A stretch of DNA of 64,000 bases, taken from Pseudomonas guariconensis. Lineage in GTDB: Bacteria > Pseudomonadota > Gammaproteobacteria > Pseudomonadales > Pseudomonadaceae. The notes beneath the pieces were generated by a model. The model saw only the letters and a program-made list of their open reading frames with translations. It had not been told where the DNA came from and did no database searches. This document shows positions 1-11,704 of the stretch, one piece after another (position 1 is the first letter of the stretch; each line of letters begins with the position of its first letter). A program made the position numbers and the translations under genes. The stretch covers positions 1 through 64,000 of the forward strand of contig NZ_JAMYBK010000013.1 in NCBI RefSeq assembly GCF_024127895.1. The letters are read 5' to 3'.

Positions 1-796
1 GCTATATCCCGCCTGCGGAGGCTGAGGCAAACTTCCACCAGCAGCAAACAGATCAGGCCGTGGCGGCCTGACTTAAACGAAACGGCCTCCACGAAACCCG
101 GGGTGATTCAATGTTTCTTTTGACGATGTGAATGTCTGCTCTTGGCCCAGGCTGTGTGAAACACCTGCGATTGTCTAACCTTCTGATCGTCGAGATCGTG
201 GCGGGGACGATCGTGAGCGATTCATCGGGGGTGAGGCTCGGACGCAGGCCACACTGCTGTCGGAGTGCCTGGACGATTACATCATCGAAGCAAACTCAGT
301 TCGGTGTGTTTGTAGGAAGCTGGCGCATTTTTTCTTTCGTTCCTTGTAGTCCATTTCCGAAAGGTGCCGATTCCCTAGTATGGCCGTTGTAGTGCTCTGG
401 AAGGCGTTCTAGTCTCGCCTGGTTCGCCGTTCTTCACCGATGAGGGCAGGCCAGACTACGGGTAGAAACCTGCGTAGGGTTCGCGCAGGTTGGTTTGGGG
501 CTCTGGTTGGCGTTGAGCGGCGAACCCTTCTGCTGTAGAAGTGGGCTTGTCGGGGTGCCAAACCGCCGTGAATAGGCAGTTCACCTGGCTCCCCAGTACA
601 CCAAGGGCTGCGCCTTTGTTCGCAGGCAAGCCCTCAACAGCTCCTGTGCCGCCTATGCTTGAGCGTAGGTGGGGCAAGATCGTCCAGGGGCGATGACCAA
701 GCATCTGGTGGCTCTTCGATTCGAGAACACGTTTTGCGATTCAACACTGCTGATCCTGGGGCCGCAGACGCCCCAGGTGTCGAACGATGGGAGGTA
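1..796. other. Left edge, no supported gene
   Basis: I see no convincing coding sequence here. Base composition is lower in GC and more uneven than in the body of the window. On the minus strand around 120-350 two short open stretches in different frames could be the remains of one decayed gene, because an ATG near 350 reads about 25 codons and an adjacent frame then continues about 60 codons. I could not assign a family to it. Short frames on the plus strand have no ribosome binding site or recognisable domain. Confidence 0.4.
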
Positions 797-1390
797 TCAC
801 TTGCCCGATGGATACCAGGTGGCGTAGTTGTGGCTGTAGTCTTCCTCCAGGTCGAAGTCTTTGCTGCGAGCCCCTGGTACCACATCTCTCTGTCGGTCGA
901 AGGCCTCACACAGTTCACGTTCGGCCTCATGACTCACGATGTAGGCCATGCCATGCCATTTGTGGCGCCAGGCGATCAGTTGTGTGCGGGTCTCGATGAC
1001 ATAGACTGGGGCTGCCAGCCGTTCGCGAAGATGCGGGACACGATAGGGAGCATTCATCAAGCTGGGCATGCGTACTTCCTGGCCACGCATGTCCCAGCCG
1101 ATCCAGTGGCTGTAGAAACGCATACGGCGATCTTTGTGGGCGATGAACTCGTAATAATGTTTGCTTGGCTTGGGCTGCGCCCGGGCACAAGCAAGGCGCA
1201 TCAGTTTGGTACTGATCTTACCGATACGGTCGTCGCTGAACTTTGCAATCGAGGCAAGGAAGTGGTGATAGTTGTTGAAGCCTATTGCCCTGGCATGGAA
1301 ATCAAGGCGTTCGGAGTAGCTCAGGCCTTGGTCGGATGAGCGGCGAACGAGGTACTTGAAATGTTCGATGCAATCGGCGGATGCAGACAT
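797..1390 (-). CDS. Hypothetical protein, 197 aa
   Basis: Unrecognised cytoplasmic protein with no signal peptide or membrane segment. I chose the ATG at 1390 because a GGAG ribosome binding site lies just upstream, although the frame stays open another 42 codons. The N-terminus contains a pattern like LSYSERLDFHARAIGFNNYH, which resembles a short helical module that prefixes several small accessory proteins, including some glyoxalase-like ones. That resemblance is weak. The rest is rich in Arg, His, Trp and Tyr. Its position in a gene-poor, decayed stretch suggests accessory DNA. No function is proposed. Confidence 0.6.
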   Translation of the reverse strand: MSASADCIEHFKYLVRRSSDQGLSYSERLDFHARAIGFNNYHHFLASIAKFSDDRIGKISTKLMRLACARAQPKPSKHYYEFIAHKDRRMRFYSHWIGWDMRGQEVRMPSLMNAPYRVPHLRERLAAPVYVIETRTQLIAWRHKWHGMAYIVSHEAERELCEAFDRQRDVVPGARSKDFDLEEDYSHNYATWYPSGK

Positions 1391-1727
1391 GACTTTCTCC
1401 ACAGGCCAATATCGGGAATAACCGATACCCGCATTGCTGCTTGCTTGGCCCTTTCTGGCGAAAATCAAGTTAGGAGATAAATAGGGTGTTCCCCAATGCA
1501 GCAGGGTGCCTCCCAAGGCATTGCGGAATGCTAAGTGGCCAATGGCTAGCCTGTCAACCGCAGGTTCAACCCAGTGCCGCTGCTGCGCCCGGTACCGCGA
1601 TATTCAGGGCGCTAATTCTGCGCCATGTCGTTCATCTGGACACCAGCCCTTGCCCCCACCCCAGGAACTTGGCACGCTTTGCCAGCCATTTCGTGCTACC
1701 CACATAGCGAAAGAAGGAACCGCCAAG
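1391..1727. other. Intergenic stretch, divergent
   Basis: This 337-base gap separates two divergent hypothetical genes and must contain both promoters. I see no clear sigma-70 boxes, operator or terminator. A GG/GC pair near 1671-1682 resembles a sigma-54 site but its spacing is too short. Confidence 0.4.
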
Positions 1728-2471
1728 GTGAGTTGGGAAAAAGTCGGGAAATCCCTCGTGGGCCTGCTGGTCGTCGCCGCTTCCGCCGCCGCGCTCTATG
1801 CGATGTTCAAGGACGACGACGGCCTGCAGGCGCGCCTGACCTATTCCTACCTGACCTACCCGAGCCAGTTCAGCGAGCGCATCAGCAAGACCAACGAGCT
1901 GCTCAAGTACGAGAGACTGCACGCCCAGATCAGGGAGGTCGGCAAGGGCGCGCTCAATCGTCAGCAGCTCGACAAGCTGGTCGACCTGGCCCAGGCGCCT
2001 TACCTGCAACTGTTCGCCAAGCCCTTCGAGGCGGGCCTGGTGGATCACCGTACCGGGCTGCTCATCGAGTTGCGCAACAAGGGCGATGCGCCCGTGCGCG
2101 ACGTGCGGATCCGCTTGCCGGCCAAGGGGCTGGTGCAGATCCGCGACGAAAACGGCAACGACAACATCCTTCAGGAGCCGACCGGCCTTATCGATATCGC
2201 CTCGATCGGCCGGGAAGGTCACTGCAAGGTCTGGGTCTATTTCGATTCGGACTACTCGCAGATCCGCCAAGGTGGCATCAGCATCCGGCATGCCGATGGG
2301 CTGGCGGATGTGCAGGTCTACCGGGAGTTCGTTGGCTTCCCGGCCTGGGTAGGCAGGTATAGCAGGGAACTGATGCTGTTGCTGGCGTGCCTGTTCATCG
2401 GTGTGTTGGGGTTGGGCTACGTCTGCCTGGCGCAGCGTCGGGCGCTTGGCCGTTCCGGTACGCCGTTGTAG
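1728..2471 (+). CDS. Hypothetical membrane-anchored protein, 247 aa
   Basis: Starts at a GTG preceded by AAGGAAC; the frame extends further upstream but that part is unlike protein. There is an N-terminal hydrophobic segment at about residues 8-22, then a long soluble region, then a second hydrophobic segment at about residues 209-230 and a short basic tail. The region around residues 100-190 (for example LIELRNKGDAPVRDVRIRLP) reads like a beta-sandwich extracytoplasmic domain, as in proteins that describe conserved Asn-Lys-Gly-Asp turns. The layout suggests two membrane anchors with the domain between them in the periplasm. I do not recognise the family. Confidence 0.6.
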   Translation: MSWEKVGKSLVGLLVVAASAAALYAMFKDDDGLQARLTYSYLTYPSQFSERISKTNELLKYERLHAQIREVGKGALNRQQLDKLVDLAQAPYLQLFAKPFEAGLVDHRTGLLIELRNKGDAPVRDVRIRLPAKGLVQIRDENGNDNILQEPTGLIDIASIGREGHCKVWVYFDSDYSQIRQGGISIRHADGLADVQVYREFVGFPAWVGRYSRELMLLLACLFIGVLGLGYVCLAQRRALGRSGTPL

Positions 2472-2780
2472 GAAACCGTGCCGCGACCGGCTCGAGAGGT
2501 TGCCTGGCAGCCTTGCCTTGCGCCCCGTTCCTCGAACCGCCACTGTGCTGACGATGCTCATCGGCGGTAGCGCCTGTTGAGTGCTGCGCTGAGGATTATT
2601 GGGCAAGGGGCTGCCCGTCACGTGTCTGTCATCCGTGGTTGCTAAGGTGTTGGCGATTTTTCCGTCCAGTCCTGGCCTCAAGGTGACACGCACGGTGTAC
2701 CCCAGCATGCCCCGCAAGCGGATCATCCTCCGCTGCGCCGATATGTCCAGCGACGCCTTCGGTGCGCTAGCGGTGCCCTG
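2472..2780. other. Intergenic stretch with no intact gene
   Basis: No intact gene is visible here. The sequence directly before 2781 may contain more of the decayed AraC gene, but I could not join it in one frame. Confidence 0.4.
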
Positions 2781-2945
2781 ATGCCGCTGCGCCTGCAGGA
2801 GATGCTGGTGGATGCCGTGCTGGAGGTGTCGGTGGCGGAGGTGGGGCTGCGACATGGGGTCAGCAATGCCGGCCGGTTTTCACTGTATTTCCAGCAGGCC
2901 TACGGGGTGTGCCCGGCCGATGTGAAGCGCGGAGGGCGAGGGTAG
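2781..2945 (+). pseudogene. AraC-family regulator, C-terminal remnant
   Basis: The 54 codons read as the second helix-turn-helix of an AraC/XylS DNA-binding domain: SVAEVGLRHGVSNAGRFSLY followed by FQQAYGVCPADVKR, which matches the usual C-terminal signature with its conserved G, F, aromatic and P. The effector-binding domain and first helix-turn-helix are absent and the upstream frame is not continuous with them. This is a 3' stub, not a functional regulator. It lies tail-to-tail with another broken gene, consistent with a decaying accessory patch. Confidence 0.7.
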
Positions 2946-2989
2946 TGGAGCGCCAGGCCGCCCCTGCGGGAGCGGCCGGCGCTCCCCGT

Positions 2990-3590
2990 CAGAATGCATA
3001 GCCAGCCGGCGCCGGCGCTGGCGTTGGCGTCGATGAACATGCCACGCTCCAGGCCGTCCGGGGTGAAGCGGGCACCCGCCTTGAGGAACGTCAGGTCGGT
3101 GTTCGCTTCGCCGCCGGCCCTGCCGATATTGCCCGGCTGTAGCCGAAACCGGCATGGGCGCTGGCCAGTTCGTTGAACAGCACCGCGAACTGGCTGTGCA
3201 TGCCGGCGTCGCTGACGAAGGCGCGATTGGTCTCCTGCATCATGGTGGTGGCTTCGGCGGCGCTGGAGAACGCGATATGGGTGATGTCCGCGCCCGAGGT
3301 GGTGCTGCCGATGATGTCGATGTTCTGGTAGCGCGGGCCGGCCGGCAGGGTGTCGGGCGTGGCCGCGATCTCGCTGGGTGTGTGCAGGTCGTAGACGTCG
3401 CTGATGTTCAGGCCGTTCAGCGTGACCAGGTCCGAAGCGGTCGGGTCAGGGCGCTGGAGCGGTAGAACACCCCGGCGCGCATCGTGCCGTCGTGGGCGGT
3501 GCCATAGGCGGTGGTGGTGCCGGCGATGTCACGGACATTGTCCATGCCGCTCAGGCGTGGCGTGGTCAGCGGCTCGGCGGCGGCGTGAGG
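2990..3590 (-). pseudogene. Broken tyrosine-phosphatase/autotransporter fusion
   Basis: Reading the minus strand gives phosphatase N-terminal text (MDNVRDIAGT, then GVFYRSSALT), a one-base frame change near 3440, then DLVTLNGLNISDVYDLHTPS, IDIIGSTTSGADI and FVSDAGMHSQFAVLFNELA. After that the frame changes again, to GEANTDLTFLKAGARFTPDG and GMFIDANASAGAG, typical of an autotransporter beta-barrel. In related Pseudomonas proteins the phosphatase domain has a Cys-x5-Arg loop between these parts. Here it is missing, so an internal deletion removed the active site and most of the passenger-barrel linker. The barrel end is also lost. Two frame changes plus this deletion make it a clear pseudogene. 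Confidence 0.75.
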
Positions 3591-3654
3591 ATGAATGCGG
3601 GATTCGTCCGTGGCGTTCGTTTTCTGTCCATTGGCGAGGGGCGAGCAGGGGCGT

Positions 3655-3671
3655 GGGCTGCGTTGCAGCCC
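3655..3671. terminator. Hairpin GGGCTGC/GCAGCCC
   Basis: A 7-bp perfect stem with a GTT loop lies between the broken phosphatase gene and the end of the aldo/keto reductase gene. It belongs to a hairpin type that recurs in this window. It lacks a T tract on the strand leaving the reductase gene, so termination is an inference. Confidence 0.4.
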
Positions 3672-3738
3672 CACAAAGTCCTAACTGCCCAGCGAGCTTC
3701 AGGCTCCATTACTCAAGGCAGCTAGGGTAGGGAATGCC

Positions 3739-4542
3739 TCAGTCCCAGGCCGGCGCCAGGCCGTCAGGGCTGACTTCGCGACCGTTGCGTTCGAGCGTGG
3801 CGATGCGTGCCATGTCCTCGTCGTCCAGGCGCAGGTCGCGGGCGAGCAGGTTGCTGGCCAGGTTCTCGTGCTTGGTGGAGGAGGGGATCACCGCGTAGCC
3901 CAGTTGCATCGCCCAGGCCAGCGCGACCTGCGCCACGGTGGCCTTGTGCTTGGCGGCGATGCTGGCCAGCACCGGGTCCTTGAGCACCTTGCCGTAGGCC
4001 AGGGTCATGTACGAGGTGACGGTGATGCCCTGTTCCTTGAGGAAGGCCACGAGCTTGGCGTTCTGCAGGTAGGGGCTGAGCTCGATCTGGTTGGTGGCGA
4101 TCTCGCCCTTGCCCACCACGTCGATGGCCTGGCGGGTCAGCTCGATGTTGAAGTTGGAGATACCGATCTGGCGGGTCAGGCCCTGCTTCTTGGCTTCGGC
4201 CAGGGCGGTCATGAACTCGCCCAGCTCGACGCCGTTGCCAGGCGCCGGCCAGTGGATCAGGGTCAGGTCGACATGGTCGGTGCGCAGTTTCGCCAGGCTT
4301 TCGCGCAGGCTGGGGATCAGTTTGTCGGCAGCATAGTTGTCGACCCAGATCTTGGTAGTGATGAACAATTCGCTACGATCGATGCCGCTCTCGGCGATGG
4401 CCTGGCCGATATCGGCCTCGTTGCCGTAGACCTGTGCGGTGTCGATGGCGCGGTAGCCCAGCGCCAGTGCGGCCTTCACCGAATCGATGACAGCCTGGCC
4501 AGTCAGGCGGAAGGTGCCGAGGCCGAAGGATGGGATGCTCAT
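3739..4542 (-). CDS. dkgB: Aldo/keto reductase, DkgB-like
   Basis: NADPH-dependent reductase of the aldo/keto reductase superfamily, closest in appearance to 2,5-diketo-D-gluconate reductase B. The protein is 267 residues with the family signatures: [18 protein letters not shown] at the N-terminus (catalytic Asp and Tyr), TTKIW (region of the catalytic Lys), LIHWP (catalytic His), IGISNFN, and a C-terminal [10 protein letters not shown] loop that binds the NADPH phosphate. It acts in the cytoplasm on aldehydes or keto-sugars such as methylglyoxal. It is monocistronic here, convergent with nothing intact. The substrate cannot be fixed from sequence. Confidence 0.88.
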   Translation of the reverse strand: MSIPSFGLGTFRLTGQAVIDSVKAALALGYRAIDTAQVYGNEADIGQAIAESGIDRSELFITTKIWVDNYAADKLIPSLRESLAKLRTDHVDLTLIHWPAPGNGVELGEFMTALAEAKKQGLTRQIGISNFNIELTRQAIDVVGKGEIATNQIELSPYLQNAKLVAFLKEQGITVTSYMTLAYGKVLKDPVLASIAAKHKATVAQVALAWAMQLGYAVIPSSTKHENLASNLLARDLRLDDEDMARIATLERNGREVSPDGLAPAWD

Positions 4543-4697
4543 GGGATGTGCTCCTGGATGGGGGAGTTGCAGCTTGCAGCTCGCGGCTTGCAGCTATCTC
4601 CAGTGTGGACGTTTGGCGGGATGGGATTAAGGCTTGCGGGGAGCAAGGTCTTTTGACTTGGAGTCAGGAATGGCGGGGTTTGCAGGTTGGAAACGAA

Positions 4698-4721
4698 CCG
4701 GCCCGCCAAAGGGCGGGCCGG
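4698..4721 (-). terminator. Rho-independent terminator after DUF934
   Basis: A perfect 10-bp GC stem (CCGGCCCGCC with its complement) and a 4-base loop are followed on the minus strand by a T-containing tract. It sits 16 bases beyond the DUF934 stop and ends the cysI operon. Confidence 0.75.
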
Positions 4722-4736
4722 TGGGGGAGGCATCGA

Positions 4737-5231
4737 TCAGCGGCGGCGGAACAGCGGCAGCGGTTCGTCGGTGGCGGCCTGGTAGGTGACCGAGAAGTCC
4801 TTCAGTCCCTGCAGGGCATCTTCCGGGTCTTTGTCGGCACGAATGGCGAAGGCATCGAAGCCGCAGCGGGCCATGTAGAACAACTGGTCGCGCAGCACGT
4901 CGCCGATGGCGCGCAGCTCGCCCTTGAACTTGTAGCGGTCACGCAGCAGGCGCGCGTTGGAGTAGTTGCGCCCGTCGGTGAAGGCCGGGAAGTTCAGGGC
5001 GATGACCTGGAAGTGCTCGACGTCGTCGCCGATCTCCTCGGCCTCTTCATCGCTGTCCAACCACACGCCCAGGCCGCCGTCGCGGGCCTTGAGGGCGTGG
5101 GCATGCTCGCGCCACAGTTGCAGCGGGACGATGTAGTCGTCGCAGTTGGTCAGCTCGTCGAGGGGCGTGTCCTTGGGCAGCAGGTGCCAGGTCTCGTCGA
5201 CGATCTCGTTGTTCTTAATGATTCGCTGCAT
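4737..5231 (-). CDS. DUF934 protein, sulfite-reduction partner
   Basis: A 164-residue DUF934 family protein. It is almost always encoded directly after the sulfite reductase hemoprotein in proteobacteria and is sometimes annotated as an oxidoreductase. Its first codons overlap the end of cysI by 17 bases, so the two are translationally coupled. Visible features are ELTNCDDYIVPLQLWREHA, a GVWLDSDEEAEEIGDD acidic stretch, and FPAFTDGRNYSNARLLRDRY, the conserved core of the family. No cofactor motif is obvious. A role in electron delivery to, or assembly of, sulfite reductase is inferred from gene linkage only. Confidence 0.85.
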   Translation of the reverse strand: MQRIIKNNEIVDETWHLLPKDTPLDELTNCDDYIVPLQLWREHAHALKARDGGLGVWLDSDEEAEEIGDDVEHFQVIALNFPAFTDGRNYSNARLLRDRYKFKGELRAIGDVLRDQLFYMARCGFDAFAIRADKDPEDALQGLKDFSVTYQAATDEPLPLFRRR

Positions 5232-6867
5232 AGACGCGTTCCTTGAAAGGGTCGATGCCGATACGCTGGTAGGTGTCGATGAAGCGCTCGTCCTCGGTAC
5301 GTCGTTCCACGTACACCGAGATCAGCTTCTCGATCACATCGGCCATTTCATCCTGGGCGAAGGACGGGCCGAGGATCTTGCCCAGGCTCGCATCGCGTGC
5401 GGCGTTGCCGCCCAGGGAAACCTGGTAGAACTCCTCGCCCTTCTTGTCGACGCCAAGGATACCGATGTGGCCGACGTGGTGGTGGCCGCAGGCATTCATG
5501 CAGCCGGAGATGTTCAGGTCGATCTCGCCGATGTCGAACAGGTAGTCCAAGTCGTCGAAGCGACGCTGGATGGATTCGGCGATCGGGATCGACTTGGCGT
5601 TGGCCAGGGAGCAGTAGTCGCCACCCGGGCAGCAGATGATGTCGGTCAGCAGGCCGATGTTCGGCGTGGCGAAGCCCAGCTCGCGCAGTTCCAGCCACAG
5701 GGCATGCAGTTGGCGCTGCTCGACGTCGGCGAGGATGATGTTCTGCTCATGGGAGGTACGCAGGAAGCCGAAGCTGTAGCGGTCGGCCAGGTCGGCGACG
5801 GCGTCGAGCTGCTTGTCGGTCAGGTCGCCCGGGGCAACGCCAGTGGGCTTGAGCGACAGGGTCACGGCAACGTAGCCCGGGCGCTTGTGGGCGCGGGTAT
5901 TGCGCGAGCGCCAGCGGGCGAAGCCTGGGAATTCCTGGTCGAGGGCGCTGTAGTCGACGTTGTCCAGGGTCAGGTAGGCCGGGTCGACGAAGTGGCGCGA
6001 GACGCGCTCGACTTCCGCTTCGGTCAGGGTCGTGCTGCCGCCACGCAAGTGGGCCATCTCGGCCTCGACCTTCTCGGCGAAGACTTCCGGGGTCAGGGCC
6101 TTGACCAGGATCTTGATCCGCGCCTTGTACTTGTTGTCACGGCGACCGTAACGGTTGTACACGCGCAGGATGGCGTCCAGGTAGCTGATCAGGTCCTGCC
6201 AGGGCAGGAACTCGTTGATGAACGCACCGACCACGGGGGTACGGCCCAAGCCACCACCGACCAGCACGCGGAAGCCCAGCTCGCCGGCCTCGTTGTACAC
6301 CGGCTCCAGGCCGATGTCGTGCACCTCGATGGCCGCGCGGTCTTCCTTCGAGCCGTTGATGGCGATCTTGAACTTGCGCGGTAGGTAGGCGAATTCCGGG
6401 TGGAAGGTGGTCCACTGGCGGACGATCTCGCACCAGGGGCGCGGGTCGATCACTTCATCGGCGGCAACACCGGCGAACTGGTCGGTGGTGGTGTTGCGCA
6501 GGCAGTTGCCGCTGGTCTGGATCGCGTGCATCTGCACGGTGGCCAGTTCGGCGAGGATCTCTGGGACGTCTTCCAGCGCCGGCCAGTTGTACTGCACGTT
6601 CTGCCGGGTACTGATGTGTGCGTAGCCCTTGTCGTAGTCGCGAGCGATCTTCGCCAGCATGCGCACCTGGGTCGAGTTCAGCTGGCCATAAGGCACGGCG
6701 ACGCGCAGCATCGGGGCAAAACGTTGGATATAGAGGCCATTCTGCAGGCGCAGAGGGCGGAATTCTTCTTCGCTCAGCTCACCGGCCAGGTAGCGGCGGG
6801 TCTGATCACGGAACTGCTTGACGCGGTCCTCGATGATCCGCTGATCGTACTCGTCGTATACGTACAT
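5215..6867 (-). CDS. cysI: Sulfite/nitrite reductase hemoprotein
   Basis: A 550-residue siroheme and [4Fe-4S] enzyme that reduces sulfite to sulfide for cysteine synthesis. Two ferredoxin-like halves are visible: an N-terminal LRLQNGLYIQRFAPMLRVAV and GYAHISTRQNVQ (siroheme-facing arginines), and a C-terminal repeat with GFLRTSHEQNI. The cluster ligands are Cys413 and Cys419 (C-x5-C in CCPGGDYC) and Cys456 and Cys460 (C-x3-C in CMNACGHHH). Length fits the assimilatory Pseudomonas CysI rather than the larger E. coli type. The partner DUF934 gene overlaps its stop. Regulation by CysB is expected from the pathway but no operator was identified. Confidence 0.93.
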   Translation of the reverse strand: MYVYDEYDQRIIEDRVKQFRDQTRRYLAGELSEEEFRPLRLQNGLYIQRFAPMLRVAVPYGQLNSTQVRMLAKIARDYDKGYAHISTRQNVQYNWPALEDVPEILAELATVQMHAIQTSGNCLRNTTTDQFAGVAADEVIDPRPWCEIVRQWTTFHPEFAYLPRKFKIAINGSKEDRAAIEVHDIGLEPVYNEAGELGFRVLVGGGLGRTPVVGAFINEFLPWQDLISYLDAILRVYNRYGRRDNKYKARIKILVKALTPEVFAEKVEAEMAHLRGGSTTLTEAEVERVSRHFVDPAYLTLDNVDYSALDQEFPGFARWRSRNTRAHKRPGYVAVTLSLKPTGVAPGDLTDKQLDAVADLADRYSFGFLRTSHEQNIILADVEQRQLHALWLELRELGFATPNIGLLTDIICCPGGDYCSLANAKSIPIAESIQRRFDDLDYLFDIGEIDLNISGCMNACGHHHVGHIGILGVDKKGEEFYQVSLGGNAARDASLGKILGPSFAQDEMADVIEKLISVYVERRTEDERFIDTYQRIGIDPFKERVYAANH

Positions 6868-7249
6868 ATAAGTCCTGTCTCAGGCTGCATGCAGCTAATC
6901 GCGCGCACGGCCGCGCACTCCGCTTCGGAGCGGGGGAACGATAGCAGTTTGTGTTTATGCGCTAAAGTGATGTTTTTGCATATGAAAAGAACCAATTGGA
7001 CTAAGTGAGATTGACTGGCATTTGCCGGCGATGATGGCGCGAATACGGTGCGGGGATGTGGCGGTATCTTTACCGACTGTGGGGCGATTTTCAGCATTAC
7101 AGCGCCGAAGGTTGGTGGCGCGGGTTTTCCGTGCCCTGGTTGGTCGTCGGTCGTCGATTACCGAAAGCCCCTGCTTGAGAGAAGGGCATTGCTAGGCTTA
7201 ACTGCTGGAGGTGAAGTGCATTCCCATAACCACTACAAGAGGCAATGCA
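6868..7249. other. Divergent promoter region of cysI
   Basis: This 382-base gap carries the cysI promoter on the minus strand and that of a small membrane peptide gene on the plus strand. The part at 6950-7010 is AT-rich, which fits a CysB-type activator region, but I could not define a site. An inverted repeat lies at about 6915-6935 within the cysI leader (CTCCGCTTCGGAG). No gene is supported. Confidence 0.45.
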
Positions 7250-7363
7250 ATGGGAAACTCGACCAAGCTGCGCAAGACTGACAGCACTGTGGATGCCTGG
7301 GCGATCCTTTGCCTGATCGTCCTGGTAGTCGTGGCCGCTGTGTATTGGGTCAGCCATCAGTAG
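7250..7363 (+). CDS. Small single-span membrane protein, 37 aa
   Basis: A very short gene with good support: AAGAGG sits 7 bases before the ATG. A polar N-terminus (MGNSTKLRKTDSTVDAW) is followed by one hydrophobic helix (about residues 17-33, AILCLIVLVVVAAVYWV) and a short SHQ tail, and a strong terminator follows 34 bases after the stop. The positive residues before the helix predict a cytoplasmic N-terminus. Such peptides often modulate membrane complexes, but no partner can be named from this context. Confidence 0.65.
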   Translation: MGNSTKLRKTDSTVDAWAILCLIVLVVVAAVYWVSHQ

Positions 7364-7397
7364 CTTTCATTCGCAACGACCTTGATCCAAGCCTGAG

Positions 7398-7429
7398 CCG
7401 CCTGCGGAAGGGATATCCGCAGGCGGGTT
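7398..7429 (+). terminator. Terminator of the 37-aa gene
   Basis: An 11-bp perfect stem (CCGCCTGCGGA and its complement) with a 7-base loop is followed by GTT. It lies 34 bases after the small membrane protein gene and supports that this gene is transcribed as its own unit. Confidence 0.65.
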
Positions 7430-7489
7430 GCTCTGGCTCCAGCATTCACGCAAATCTCTGACTGACCGGCAGTGGGACAAGCCGCAGGC

Positions 7490-7708
7490 CTAGCGCGCAG
7501 TCAGGTGCAGCGCCAGTTGCACCAGGCCGATCAGCACGAGGATGAACACCAGGGTGAACAGCGTGCCCAGCACGATGAAGTGGCTGGCCTTGCCATGGGT
7601 GAAGTCGCGCGCACGGTTCTTGCCGCTTTGCACGCCGAAGGCCGCGGCGAGGACGCTGTGCAGCATCTGCCAGAAGGTGGGTGGTTTGTCCTGGTCGCGG
7701 TCGTCCAT
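7490..7708 (-). CDS. DUF2970 membrane protein
   Basis: A 72-residue protein matching the DUF2970 pattern: a short N-terminus rich in Asp, Lys and Pro, FWQMLHSVLAAAFGVQSGKN at residues 12-31, then a single transmembrane helix (about residues 46-68, IVLGTLFTLVFILVLIGLVQ). DUF2970 proteins are small inner-membrane proteins of unknown function, common in Pseudomonas. It follows metH on the same strand but a strong hairpin lies between, so it is probably a separate unit. Confidence 0.8.
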   Translation of the reverse strand: MDDRDQDKPPTFWQMLHSVLAAAFGVQSGKNRARDFTHGKASHFIVLGTLFTLVFILVLIGLVQLALHLTAR

Positions 7709-7777
7709 GAGTGGCTCCTGATGTCAGAGGCAATCAGGGATAGTGTAGGCAACCCGGGGATTTGGGTGGGCTGTACC

Positions 7778-7810
7778 GGCCTCTTCGCGGGGCAAGCCCG
7801 CGAAGAGGCC
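7778..7810. terminator. Strong hairpin after metH
   Basis: A 14-bp perfect stem (GGCCTCTTCGCGGG and its complement) with a GCAAG loop sits 25 bases beyond the metH stop. The sequence also matches the Pseudomonas REP core, so it may be a REP element acting as a terminator or mRNA-end stabiliser. Confidence 0.7.
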
Positions 7811-7835
7811 AGAATGGCTTGTAAAGAAGCTGGAC

Positions 7836-11543
<3,708 letters not shown>

Positions 11544-11704
11544 AGGAACTACCTGGTCGGGCAAATGACAGAGGGTGCGCCATGATAACAAAGGTGCGCG
11601 GTTTTTAGACGCATCGCCCGTTTGCATGAATTTCCTTCATGTTCGCGCACCCACTACCCGCCAGGCACATCGTGATGGCTTACAGGAACCAGGACATTCG
11701 GCAC

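Noticed and set aside
132..392. 86-codon frame on the plus strand
   Set aside because: No ribosome binding site and no protein-like pattern.
659..1339. Open frame on the plus strand opposite the hypothetical gene
   Set aside because: The minus-strand frame has a ribosome binding site and protein-like composition. The plus-strand frame is its antisense.
1670..1683. Possible sigma-54 promoter
   Set aside because: GG and GC are separated by 8 bases; sigma-54 sites need 10.
11544..11704. Cobalamin riboswitch before metH
   Set aside because: The leader is too short and shows no B12 box.
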